Positions 1 to 12,048 of a stretch of 53,076 nt of DNA are shown here, piece after piece. The stretch covers positions 1 to 53,076 of the forward strand of contig WGMV01000007.1 in assembly GCA_016124905.1 (NCBI GenBank), in the 5' to 3' direction. A program made the position numbers and the translations under genes. The notes under the pieces were generated by a model, which was not told the origin of the DNA, made no database searches, and saw nothing but the letters and a program-made list of their open reading frames with translations. Every line of letters starts with the position of its first letter. Within the stretch, counting starts at the first letter, position 1. The DNA comes from a bacterium. Its GTDB lineage: Bacteria > Pseudomonadota > Alphaproteobacteria > Rickettsiales > RI-342.

Positions 1-98
1 CCTCATTGCGTCGCAAGACGCAGGAGGCAAGAACATGGTGGCAGCCGTGAGCGCGGCGCGTACGCCGCTGCCTCATTGCGTCGCAAGACGCAGGAGGC
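1..98. repeat. Direct repeat of a GNRA-capped hairpin upstream of dnaA
   Basis: The same 28-base unit occurs at 1-28 and 71-98. Each copy can fold into a stem TGCGTC/GACGCA closed by the tetraloop GCAA (a GNRA loop), with a further outer stem CCTC/GAGG. Between them, GCGGCG (53-58) pairs with CGCCGC (63-68). The stretch is therefore a row of three hairpins, and the first is cut by the window edge. It could be a REP-like dispersed repeat or the 3' end of a transcript entering from the left. There is no T-run, so it is not a typical intrinsic terminator. Confidence 0.7.
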
Positions 99-201
99 GA
101 ATACAACAAAAGAGGAAGTGCCCATGCATGGCGCTTCCCGCATCGAATAAACATAATCCCTCAGGCGCCGCCTGTGGGTGGATGGGGAGGATAACAGACC
201 A

Positions 202-1704
202 ATGAATGCACAGGCCCTGGCTAAACGCGACGCAGTGGGTGAAACCGTGGAGGAAGCCATTTCGCACACCATCCCATCTCCTGCAGCCCCCATCAGCGGA
301 AACAGCCAGTGGGAGAAAGTCGCCGGTCGCCTGCGCGCCCAGTTCGGCGAGGCCACCTTCCGCAGCTGGCTGAAACCGATTGAGTTCAGCGGCCTGCGCA
401 GCGGCACCGTGTCGCTGGCCGTGCCCACCCGCTTCATGCGCGAATGGGTGCAAACCCATTATCAGGATGCGCTGCTCCGCGCCTGGCAGACCGAGGACGC
501 CACCGTCCGCGCCGTGGATGTCTTCGTCAAGCCCGCCGCCTTCGACAAGGGGCGTCAGATTACCCCCAATGTCCCCCCTTCCTCTTCCGCCCCCATGGTG
601 GAAGACATACCGGTTCAGCCCGCCACCTACGCGTCGCGCCCCGCCATCCATGTGGTTGATGCCGCCGACACGCCATCCTCCATCCAGCTCGATCCGCGCT
701 TTACCTTCGACAATTTCGTCGTCGGCAAACCCAATGAGCTCGCCTACGCCGCCGCCCGCCGCGTGGCGGAATCCAACAGCGTTTCCCCGGGCGGCAACCC
801 GCTCTTTCTCTATGGCGGTGTGGGCCTCGGCAAAACGCACCTCATGCACGCCATCGCGCAGCACATCCGCGTCACCAACCCGCGCCGCCGCGTGCTGTAT
901 CTCTCCGCCGAAAAATTCATGTACGAGTTCATCCGTTCCCTGCGTGACAAGAACACGATGGAATTCAAAGAGCAGTTCCGCTCCGTCGACGTGCTGATGG
1001 TGGACGATGTTCAGTTTATCAGCGGCAAGGATTCCACGCAGGAGGAATTCTTCCACACCTTCAACGCGCTGGTGGACCAGAACAAGCAGGTGGTCATCTC
1101 CGGCGACCGCTCCCCGTCTGATCTCGACGGCATCGAGGAGCGCGTGCGCTCCCGCCTCGGCTGGGGCCTGGTGGTGGATGTCCATGCCACGACCTACGAA
1201 CTCCGCCTCGGCATCCTCCAGTCCAAGGTGGAAAAACTCGGCGCCTCCGTCCCGCGTGAGGTGCTGGAATTCCTCGCCCACCGCATCACCTCCAACGTGC
1301 GCGAGCTCGAAGGCGCGCTCAACCGCGTGGTGGCCCATTCCACCCTCGTCGGCCATGGCATCGATCTGGAATCCACCGGCCATGTGCTGCGCGATCTGAT
1401 CCGCGCCAACGACCGCAAGGTGACCGTGGAAGACATCCAGCGCAAGGTTGCCGAGCATTTCAACATCAAACTGGCGGACATGTATTCCGCCCGCCGCAGC
1501 CGCATGGTCGCCCGCCCGCGTCAGGTCGCCATGTTTCTGGCCAAGCGCCTTACCACCCTCAGCCTGCCGGAAATCGGCCGCAAATTCGGCGGCAAGGACC
1601 ACACCACGGTGATGCATGCCGTCAAGCGCATCGAGGAACTCTGCCTGGAGGACCCCCACATCCGCGAGGATGTCGATCTGCTTGAAAGGCTGATGCAGTC
1701 CTAA
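202..1704 (+). CDS. dnaA: Chromosomal replication initiator protein DnaA
   Basis: DnaA binds DnaA boxes at oriC, oligomerises in its ATP form and melts the origin. The 500-residue product has an N-terminal domain I around residues 35-100, a proline- and alanine-rich linker, and an AAA+ core with the Walker A motif GGVGLGKTH near residue 205 and Walker [10 protein letters not shown] near 270. Domain IV carries the DnaA-box recognition signature ([15 protein letters not shown] and [11 protein letters not shown], about residues 430-465). The ATG at 202 is preferred over an in-frame ATG at 178 because GGGAGG at 185-190 is placed as a ribosome binding site for it. A small hairpin, CAGGC/GCCTG (162-174), lies just upstream. 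I see no cluster of DnaA boxes, so oriC is probably elsewhere. The next gene starts 3 bases after the stop. Confidence 0.98.
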   Translation: MNAQALAKRDAVGETVEEAISHTIPSPAAPISGNSQWEKVAGRLRAQFGEATFRSWLKPIEFSGLRSGTVSLAVPTRFMREWVQTHYQDALLRAWQTEDATVRAVDVFVKPAAFDKGRQITPNVPPSSSAPMVEDIPVQPATYASRPAIHVVDAADTPSSIQLDPRFTFDNFVVGKPNELAYAAARRVAESNSVSPGGNPLFLYGGVGLGKTHLMHAIAQHIRVTNPRRRVLYLSAEKFMYEFIRSLRDKNTMEFKEQFRSVDVLMVDDVQFISGKDSTQEEFFHTFNALVDQNKQVVISGDRSPSDLDGIEERVRSRLGWGLVVDVHATTYELRLGILQSKVEKLGASVPREVLEFLAHRITSNVRELEGALNRVVAHSTLVGHGIDLESTGHVLRDLIRANDRKVTVEDIQRKVAEHFNIKLADMYSARRSRMVARPRQVAMFLAKRLTTLSLPEIGRKFGGKDHTTVMHAVKRIEELCLEDPHIREDVDLLERLMQS

Positions 1705-1707
1705 GCC

Positions 1708-2451
1708 ATGAGCCTGACGCTGGCATCGCTGGCCGGGCGTGTAACGGAGCTTGGCACGAGAACGCCAGCCGAGTGGTTCGACCTTTTTCAGGCAGGCGCG
1801 GAAAATACCGCGGGCGATGAATGGGATGACCGCGCGCTCGATTACCTGGCCCTGCTGCACCTGTTGCCGGACGATCTCTTTCACGAATTCTGGGCGGAAT
1901 TGCCCGCCACCCTCCAGGCCGCATTGTCCAACCCCGATCACCAGCTGGACCGCATGCTGAAAAACGCCCCGCGCGACATGGGCATCATTTTCAGCCGGAT
2001 GGATGAGGAGGACCGCAACCAGTGCCGCCAGAGCATGAGCGCCATCACCGGCATGATCGAGTCGCGTCAGGATGCCGCTGCCATCATGACCACCTGCCGC
2101 GAGCTGCTGTTGCACGACATGGTCGATGATGAGGAAGACACCCCCGATAGTGACGATGATGAGGAAAAATACCCCGACGACCCCGAGGATTACCATTGGG
2201 GAGAATCCGAAAGCCTGGCCACCTTCTGGGTTGTGCTCGACAAGGAGGTGATCGACTACCTGCCCGCCCTCGCGCTGATAAAGGACTGGCTGCACGGCCG
2301 CCCCATCCCCGCCGATCTGGCGGAGGAAATCACCGGCAGCATCGATCTGGAGGAAATCGGCTCACCACCCGCAGGCGGCATGGAAGCCGCCCTGGTCGCC
2401 TCCAGCCTCCGCCATCTGAACGAAACCTGCCGGAATTACACTCAACCATAA
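1708..2451 (+). CDS. Acidic orphan protein directly after dnaA
   Basis: I do not recognise this 247-residue protein. It starts 3 bases after the dnaA stop, so the two genes are probably co-transcribed and perhaps translationally coupled. It looks largely helical, has no signal peptide or membrane segment, and contains a strongly acidic low-complexity stretch of Asp and Glu around residues 140-170. In style it resembles other acidic helical orphans in this window (19234-22368), but I cannot align it to them convincingly. No catalytic motif is visible. The position invites a link to replication control, but nothing in the sequence shows one. Confidence 0.75.
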   Translation: MSLTLASLAGRVTELGTRTPAEWFDLFQAGAENTAGDEWDDRALDYLALLHLLPDDLFHEFWAELPATLQAALSNPDHQLDRMLKNAPRDMGIIFSRMDEEDRNQCRQSMSAITGMIESRQDAAAIMTTCRELLLHDMVDDEEDTPDSDDDEEKYPDDPEDYHWGESESLATFWVVLDKEVIDYLPALALIKDWLHGRPIPADLAEEITGSIDLEEIGSPPAGGMEAALVASSLRHLNETCRNYTQP

Positions 2452-2502
2452 CTGTCACATAGCGCTGCTATAAGGCAGATTGAAACAATTCCGTGAGTGA
2501 AC

Positions 2503-3165
2503 ATGGCCGTTCGCATATCCCAGAATGTAATGACCGTGTTGCGGACGGTGGATGCCATGGCCCAGGCCATGGAACAACCTTGGCCGGACCAGATCGAAGT
2601 GGTGGAAAACGCATCCCCCATGGCCACCAGTTACGAAGTGTTCGGCTACACCCTGTCCGTGCCGGAAGTGCTGGTGGAAAATCTCCCCGAAGAGCATCTC
2701 GACGCCATCATCAGCCATGAAATGCAGCATCAGGAAGACGCGGATGCGATGCAGATGGTCAATGTCACCGTGCAGGAAACGCTCATCCCCATGGTGATGA
2801 AGGCGCAGGACCTGTTGAAGGAGGGCAGGGAAAAAGAGGCCCGCACCATTTTACGCGATGCAAGGTTTCTGGCCATCCACCTTATCGCCATCAACAATGA
2901 GGCGGAGGTCCGCGCCAGCACCAATGCCGCCGAATTATGCGGGTTTGATGCCATGAAAGGCGCCTATGCCAATATTTTTCGTCTGGCCTATCCGAAAATG
3001 GCGGGTTTCGACGATGACGAAATCATCCATCTAGTATCGATGGAAACGCTGGAAGTGAAGCGCTCCATACCCCCCTATTACCGGGCAGAATTTTACGATA
3101 TGCCCTTTTTCCAGATATTGCACAGGGTGGCCGAGCGGCTCCCGCCCGATGACATATGCCTGTAA
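2503..3165 (+). CDS. Small M48-like (gluzincin) metallopeptidase homologue, first of a pair
   Basis: The product of about 220 residues contains HEMQH, a zinc-binding HExxH motif near residue 72, preceded by the hydrophobic AII and followed about 63 residues later by NEAEVRAS, which fits the third-ligand Glu helix of M48-type gluzincins. There is no signal peptide or membrane helix, unlike HtpX or Ste24, so it should be cytosolic. The next gene (3204) has the same length, layout and motif positions, so the two are tandem paralogues. An in-frame GTG at 2497 is an alternative start; neither has a clear ribosome binding site. Peptidase activity is inferred from the motif only, and substrate is unknown. 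Confidence 0.75.
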   Translation: MAVRISQNVMTVLRTVDAMAQAMEQPWPDQIEVVENASPMATSYEVFGYTLSVPEVLVENLPEEHLDAIISHEMQHQEDADAMQMVNVTVQETLIPMVMKAQDLLKEGREKEARTILRDARFLAIHLIAINNEAEVRASTNAAELCGFDAMKGAYANIFRLAYPKMAGFDDDEIIHLVSMETLEVKRSIPPYYRAEFYDMPFFQILHRVAERLPPDDICL

Positions 3166-3203
3166 CCATCCACGGTTAAGATGGTTCATCCGGAAAGATT
3201 CTT

Positions 3204-3872
3204 ATGGCCAACACACAGCAATCCCTGCGCGATATCCAGACCGTTGCCGAACACCATGCCCATCAGCGCAGCATCGATATCCGTCCGCGGCTGATGCCCA
3301 TGCGCGGTGCGCCGCTGCATGCCATCGGTGTCGATAGCCTTGATGAAGGGCGAATAGGTTATCCGGAAAGCTGCCTGGCACTTTCGCCGGATGAGCAGGG
3401 AAGCCTGGCGTTGCATGAGGTGGTGCATCTCGGCCAGCATGACCGCCTTATCGAGGCGCAAATGCATCTGGCCAATGCACGTGGGCTGATCAAGGCGATC
3501 ACCCGAGCTCAAAAAGGCAAAAGCGACGAAGATCCAGCTGCATTGACCCGGCAGGCCAATGCATTCATTGATTCCGCTACGGCCATTTTCAATCAATGCG
3601 AACTGGAAGCCAACAGAGCTGAAATAGAAGTCTATGGATTTGAGGTGTTTTACTCCGCGGCATTGAAGGTCGTGCGTTCCGCCAACCCCGATCTGGCCGG
3701 GCAGGATGACGTAACCGTGCTTGCCCTGTCCATCGACCGTCATCGCGAGGAAATAACCCATCAGCGCGGTGATATTCAGATTGCTGCGAAAAACAGCGCG
3801 GGCGCCGATCTTTCCCTGCAGGAAATCGTGGTGATGCTTGCGCATGAGCAGGGCGTCGATATCGGCCTTTAA
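3204..3872 (+). CDS. Small M48-like (gluzincin) metallopeptidase homologue, second of a pair
   Basis: This 222-residue protein has HEVVH at residues 71-75 and CELEANRAEIEVYGF around 132-146. That is the same HExxH plus distal Glu arrangement as the gene before it, and closer to the classic M48 E-x-E-A-D helix. Before the motif both proteins share a P-x-x-x-x-x-x-V/Y-x-x-x-L-x-x-P-E pattern, supporting a duplication. No export signal is seen. GGAAAGA ahead of the ATG is a fair ribosome binding site. It is followed by the dnaN promoter region. A proteolytic role is plausible but unproven, and it may be a degenerate binding protein. Confidence 0.75.
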   Translation: MANTQQSLRDIQTVAEHHAHQRSIDIRPRLMPMRGAPLHAIGVDSLDEGRIGYPESCLALSPDEQGSLALHEVVHLGQHDRLIEAQMHLANARGLIKAITRAQKGKSDEDPAALTRQANAFIDSATAIFNQCELEANRAEIEVYGFEVFYSAALKVVRSANPDLAGQDDVTVLALSIDRHREEITHQRGDIQIAAKNSAGADLSLQEIVVMLAHEQGVDIGL

Positions 3873-3900
3873 GAATTGTGCCGTTGCAGCAAACCAGCAT

Positions 3901-3936
3901 TTGACGCCCCGTTTAATTCGGTTAAAATCAGGTTAA
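3901..3936 (+). promoter_or_regulatory. Candidate dnaN promoter with an overlapping CtrA-like box
   Basis: TTGACG at 3901-3906 and TAAAAT at 3923-3928 are separated by 16 bases, a good housekeeping-sigma spacing. The sequence TTAA-N7-TTAA at 3922-3936 matches the alphaproteobacterial CtrA consensus and overlaps the -10 element; another TTAA sits at 3913. This would give a leader of about 95 bases before dnaN. Overlap with the -10 element suggests repression if CtrA binds. This is a motif call only. Confidence 0.5.
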
Positions 3937-4032
3937 ATCGTCATGGCGCGTGGGCAGAATACAGCCTTATAACCAAGCCGCGCCGGATTTGTTTCGCTTT
4001 CAGGAGGCCCTTTTGTTTTTAGGAGATTTTGC

Positions 4033-5193
4033 GTGAACACTGCCCAAGCCGTTAAGCCATCATCCAGCCAGGCTTTTCAAATCACCATTGAGCGCATGGC
4101 GCTGTTGCGCGCGCTGGGGCATGTTCAGGGCGTGGTGGAACGTCGCAACACCATCCCCATTCTCGGCAACGTGAAGCTGGATGCCAAAGGCGGCCAATTG
4201 ACCCTGACCGGCACCGACCTTGATGTCGCCGTGATGGAAACCGTTCCCGCACAGACCCAGGCCGAAGGCCAGGTGACCGTGCCGGCCCACATGTTCTACG
4301 ACATCGTGCGCAAGCTGCCCGATGGCTCGCAGATCAGCCTCACGCTGGATTCCGCCACCAGCCGCGTATCCGTGGTTGCCGGCCGCTCCAGCTTCTACCT
4401 GGCATGCCTGCCCGTGGAAGATTTCCCCGTGATGGATGCCGGTAATTTCGATGCGCGTTTCGTGCTCGCTTCCTCCGAATGCGCCGAGCTGGTGGACAAA
4501 ACCCGCTTCGCCATTTCCACGGAGGAAACGCGCTATTACCTCAACGGTATTTACCTGCACAGCATGAAGGATAACGGTGTGGAGCTGCTCCGCGCGGTTG
4601 CAACCGACGGCCACCGTTTGGCCCGCATGGAAATCCCCTTGCCATCCGGCGCGTCCGATGTTCCGGGCATCATCATCCCGCGCAAGACGGTGGGCGAGCT
4701 GCGCAAGCTCATGGATGAATCCGACCAGGATGTGACCATCGAAGTGTCGGAAAACAAAATCCGCTTCTCCGCCGGTGCCATCACGCTGGTTTCCAAGCTT
4801 ATCGACGGCACCTTCCCGGATTACGAGCGCGTGATCCCCAAGGAGAATGACCGCCTGCTGGAAATCAATGCCAAGGTGCTGCGTGAGGCCGTTGACCGTG
4901 TCTCCACCATCGCGTCCGACAAATCCCGCGCCATCAAGCTCATCTGCTCCAACAACGCGCTGACGCTTCTGGCCGACAGCCAGGACCATGGCGAAGCGCA
5001 GGAGGTGCTGGAAGTCGACTTTCAGGCCGAGGAAGTGCAGATAGGCTTCAACTCCCGCTACCTGCTCGAGATGCTGTCGCAAATCGAGGGTGAGACGGTA
5101 CAGTTCGCCTTCTCCGATTCCGGCTCTCCCGCCGTCGTGCGGGACACCGGCACCATGGGCGCGCTCTATGTCATCATGCCGATGCGGGTCTGA
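4033..5193 (+). CDS. dnaN: DNA polymerase III sliding clamp (beta subunit)
   Basis: The 386-residue product is the usual length for the clamp and shows its three repeated domains. Recognisable stretches include RRNTIPILGN in domain I, a central YYLNGIYLH segment, and the C-terminal YVIMPMRV that forms part of the peptide-binding pocket region. It encircles DNA and tethers polymerase III, and it is also the partner through which Hda acts on DnaA; an Hda homologue lies at 28139. The start is GTG at 4033, supported by AGGAG at 4021-4025. recF follows after 9 bases. Confidence 0.97.
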   Translation: MNTAQAVKPSSSQAFQITIERMALLRALGHVQGVVERRNTIPILGNVKLDAKGGQLTLTGTDLDVAVMETVPAQTQAEGQVTVPAHMFYDIVRKLPDGSQISLTLDSATSRVSVVAGRSSFYLACLPVEDFPVMDAGNFDARFVLASSECAELVDKTRFAISTEETRYYLNGIYLHSMKDNGVELLRAVATDGHRLARMEIPLPSGASDVPGIIIPRKTVGELRKLMDESDQDVTIEVSENKIRFSAGAITLVSKLIDGTFPDYERVIPKENDRLLEINAKVLREAVDRVSTIASDKSRAIKLICSNNALTLLADSQDHGEAQEVLEVDFQAEEVQIGFNSRYLLEMLSQIEGETVQFAFSDSGSPAVVRDTGTMGALYVIMPMRV

Positions 5194-5202
5194 TAGGCAC
5201 CT

Positions 5203-6387
5203 GTGACCCCGACGGAAACCACCAGTGACCATGCGGTAAAAGGGGAGGTTGCGCCCTCGGCGCTGGCTATTACCCGGCTCGTGATGGAGCAGTTCCGCAA
5301 TTACGATAACCTCGACCTCCAGCTGGAGCCGTTGCCTGTGCTAATTGCCGGGCAAAACGGCATGGGCAAAACCAACCTGCTGGAGGCCGCCTCGCTCCTC
5401 GCACCCGGCAAGGGCCTGCGCAGCGCCAGCATCACCGAGCTTCAGCTTGCCAACAGCGCCGCCAAACCCTGGCAGGTGGCCGCCGAGGTCACGGATATCG
5501 ACGGCAGCCACTGGGTTGCCACTGCCCGCAATGCGGAAGGTGAAAACGATACCCGCCGCGTGAAGATCAACGGCGCCTGGCAGCGCGGCCATGCCGGGCT
5601 TGCGGATATACTCGGCATTATCTGGCTGACGCCCTCGATGGATGGCATGCTTTCCGGCAGCGCCAGCCCCCGCCGCAAATATTACGACAAGCTGGTGGCG
5701 GGCTTCGTGCCCTCCCACAGCGCCGAAACCGGGCGTTATGATTACCTGATGCGCGAGCGCAACCAGCTTTTGTCTCAGCCCGGCAAGCCGGACCCAAGCT
5801 GGCTTTCCGCCATCGAGCAGAAAATGGCCGAATCCGCCGTCGCCATTGCCGACCACCGCCTTCAGGTCATGGAACGCCTCCAATCCGCCCTGCAAAACCT
5901 GGCCGATGCCTTCCCCAAAGCCATCCTTTCCATCGAAGGCGAGGTGGAGCAATCCCTCCTGACGGGTGAAAAGGCCCTGGCCGTGGAGCAAAAACTGCGG
6001 GAAACCCTGCAAAATCAACGTTCTGACGATGCCCGGAGCGGCCGCACCCTCTCCGGCACTCACCGCAGCGATATGCGGCTGAATTTTCCCGGCAAAAATC
6101 AGCCCATGGAGGCATGTTCCACTGGTGAACAAAAGGCGCTCATGCTATCACTGACCATGGCGGTGGCTGAGGCCCGGACAGTCTGGGACAACAGGCCGCC
6201 CCTGGTGCTGCTCGACGAGGTCGTCGCCCACCTGGATCGTCATCGGCGCGAAAGCCTGTTCACCACGCTTTCCACCCTCGGCGCCCAGGCATGGATGACC
6301 GCCACCGACGCCGAAACCTTCGCCCCCCTGAAAGACAGGGCGCAGCTTCTGCAAGTCGACCAGGCCAGCATCACCCGTCTGTGGTAA
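5203..6387 (+). CDS. recF: DNA replication and repair protein RecF
   Basis: RecF is an SMC-like ATPase that helps load RecA at single-strand gaps through the RecFOR pathway. The 394-residue product has FRNY near the N-terminus, Walker A GQNGMGKTN near residue 50, the ABC signature STGEQKAL near 304 and Walker B PLVLLDEVVAHLD near 332. It begins with GTG 9 bases after dnaN, so the genes are likely one operon. An N-terminal extension of about 25 residues before the conserved core makes the exact start slightly uncertain. It is followed by a five-hairpin repeat rather than directly by gyrB. Confidence 0.95.
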   Translation: MTPTETTSDHAVKGEVAPSALAITRLVMEQFRNYDNLDLQLEPLPVLIAGQNGMGKTNLLEAASLLAPGKGLRSASITELQLANSAAKPWQVAAEVTDIDGSHWVATARNAEGENDTRRVKINGAWQRGHAGLADILGIIWLTPSMDGMLSGSASPRRKYYDKLVAGFVPSHSAETGRYDYLMRERNQLLSQPGKPDPSWLSAIEQKMAESAVAIADHRLQVMERLQSALQNLADAFPKAILSIEGEVEQSLLTGEKALAVEQKLRETLQNQRSDDARSGRTLSGTHRSDMRLNFPGKNQPMEACSTGEQKALMLSLTMAVAEARTVWDNRPPLVLLDEVVAHLDRHRRESLFTTLSTLGAQAWMTATDAETFAPLKDRAQLLQVDQASITRLW

Positions 6388-6406
6388 GCCACGGCGTTTC
6401 CATCGG

Positions 6407-6555
6407 GAATATGGGGCTTTGCCCCATGCCCCACCAAGGGCCCAGGCCCTTGGATCCCGGTATTTCTTTAGACCCCCATGAATGGGGGTCTAAAGAAATA
6501 ATGGGGTTCTAGGGGCCTAGGCCCCTAGCAGGGTACGGGACGGAGTCCCGTATTC
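6407..6555. repeat. Five-hairpin dispersed repeat, copy 1 (diverged)
   Basis: Five consecutive hairpins fill the recF-gyrB gap: ATGGGGC/GCCCCAT (6411-6427), CCAAGGGCC/GGCCCTTGG (6434-6453), a perfect 19-bp stem at 6461-6500, CTAGGGGC/GCCCCTAG (6509-6528) and TACGGGAC/GTCCCGTA (6534-6552). The ends GAATATGGG and CCCGTATTC are inverted with one mismatch. The hairpin order and spacing match the copies at 49902 and 51886, while stem bases differ with compensating changes on both sides, most clearly in the long third stem. Confidence 0.85.
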
Positions 6556-6559
6556 TTGA

Positions 6560-10491
<3,932 letters not shown>

Positions 10492-10596
10492 GAACAGCGG
10501 CACCCTACCAAGCGATGATGACTGTTTTTTGACGGTAAAACCGCTCGCCATTTGCCAAACAGCCGCTAGAATCAAAGAAAAAACAGGGATGGTATC

Positions 10597-12048
10597 ATGA
10601 CCGAGGCAGACGTTGCCCTGGTGCAGGTGGAATTCGCCAAGCCGCATTGGCCGAGCATGCACGCGCCCGATTCGGGAAGTTGGGCGGTCTATGACGGCGC
10701 GCAGCATCACGCCGACTATCTTGAAAAACTACAGGCCAAGCGGCCCGAACGGGCGCATCGCATCAGCGATTACATGGCCCATGCCGAGCAGGTCGGCACG
10801 GTGCTGATTCACGCATTGCAGCGGCAGGACGGTTTTGAGGCCTCCCAGCCCTATTACCTGGCCATGGATGCCACCTTAACCGACCACCGCGAGCTGGCCC
10901 GCGGCATCGTGGGGGATATTGAGAAGGGCCTCGGCCGATTGTGGGATTCCATTGCACAGGAAGATGGCCGCGAGCGCAAAAAACGCGCCGTGTTCAACAT
11001 GAGCGCGGGTATTTTCGATTTTCAGTCCCCCAGCCGCGAACTCACGCATGAAAGCTTCGAGGGCACCTTAAGGCAGCTTTTCAGGCTGGTGACGGACGAC
11101 ATGCTCTTTGTCCGCGCCGCCGGCAATTACATGCATAACCCCGAAGTGGAAACCGGCCAGGAAGGCGTCATGAGCGCGGGCCTTGGCAACGTCATCACCA
11201 TCGGCGTGGGCGATGAGCAGGAGGGCATCTACCCCGAATCCGCCGTGGGGGATTTTGCTGTGGATTGCTATGTGCGCCCGGCCAACGGCTGGCACGCCAC
11301 CTCCTTTGCCGCGCCGCGTATGGCCGGTTTTGCGCGCGCCCTGATGAAGGCATTTCCCGATGTGCCGAGCCATTTCATCAAATCCGCCATCATCCGCTCC
11401 GCCAGGCGGCCGGATGTGGATTATGGTGAGCAGCTGAACGCCAATGGTTTTAAGGATGAAGACGAAACCGTGCTGATGATGCCGGAAAAGTGCCTGGCTT
11501 GGGGCAGCCGGGGCGGGGCGGGCTACGTCGCCATCCCGGACGATCCCGCGCAATATCCCGCCACCGCCACTTGGCAATTGCTGGAATCCTGGCGCAATTA
11601 CTCCCTTCCCTCCATCGATCAGCAGGCGCTGGAAAGTCCCACGCGTTTCGCATGTGAGGGCGGCCAGTGCAGCGCCTTCGTCACCCAGTCCCTCAGCCCT
11701 TTCAACACCATGCTGGCCTTTCACGTGCGCTCCCTGACGGGGGAGAGGCTGGACGGCCACACGCTGGGCATCACCCTTATCAGCCCGGAAATAAACGGGC
11801 AGAGCACGCGCATTCAGCTCAAGCGCCCCGGCACGGATTTCGATCGCGGCAGCCTGTGCAGCTCGGCCTTCATAGGTGAAAACACCGCCGGCCTCTGGCA
11901 ACTGGAGGTCACCGGCATGCCGCCCCACGCCACCGTGGAAGCCGACATCCGCTTCAGCGGCGTTCCCTATCGGGAAGATCCCACCTGGCAGCGCACACAT
12001 GAAATGGCATCACATATGTCCGAAAGAGTAATGGAACATTCCGCCTGA
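10597..12048 (+). CDS. Degenerate subtilisin-like (S8) protein with a P-like C-terminal domain
   Basis: The 483-residue product shows an S8 fold pattern: AVFNMSAGIF (131-140), the oxyanion Asn in FVRAAGNYMH (N177), a GNVITIGVG strand, and the catalytic Ser motif HATSFAAPRMAG (S236). The His helix is probably AHAEQVGTVLI (H62). The first strand VALVQVEF carries Gln where VAVIDSGI-type strands have the catalytic Asp, so the triad may be broken. Residues about 360-470 resemble a proprotein-convertase P domain, including ENTAGLWQLEVTG. There is no signal peptide. GGATGG lies before the ATG. Two paralogous orphan genes flank it on the other strand. Active protease, pseudo-protease and variant triad all remain possible. 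Confidence 0.75.
   Translation: MTEADVALVQVEFAKPHWPSMHAPDSGSWAVYDGAQHHADYLEKLQAKRPERAHRISDYMAHAEQVGTVLIHALQRQDGFEASQPYYLAMDATLTDHRELARGIVGDIEKGLGRLWDSIAQEDGRERKKRAVFNMSAGIFDFQSPSRELTHESFEGTLRQLFRLVTDDMLFVRAAGNYMHNPEVETGQEGVMSAGLGNVITIGVGDEQEGIYPESAVGDFAVDCYVRPANGWHATSFAAPRMAGFARALMKAFPDVPSHFIKSAIIRSARRPDVDYGEQLNANGFKDEDETVLMMPEKCLAWGSRGGAGYVAIPDDPAQYPATATWQLLESWRNYSLPSIDQQALESPTRFACEGGQCSAFVTQSLSPFNTMLAFHVRSLTGERLDGHTLGITLISPEINGQSTRIQLKRPGTDFDRGSLCSSAFIGENTAGLWQLEVTGMPPHATVEADIRFSGVPYREDPTWQRTHEMASHMSERVMEHSA

Noticed and set aside
1-201. Replication origin next to dnaA
   Set aside because: No cluster of TTATCCACA-type boxes or AT-rich unwinding region is present; only hairpins are seen.
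73-2295. Long open frame on the minus strand opposite dnaA
   Set aside because: Composition is that of an antisense shadow in GC-rich coding DNA (Gly/His/Val-rich, no domains), and dnaA on the plus strand is certain.
10551-10596. Divergent promoter pair before the subtilisin-like gene
   Set aside because: TTGCCA/TTGACG and TAGAAT occur, but spacings (9 and 32 bases) do not fit a sigma-70 promoter.
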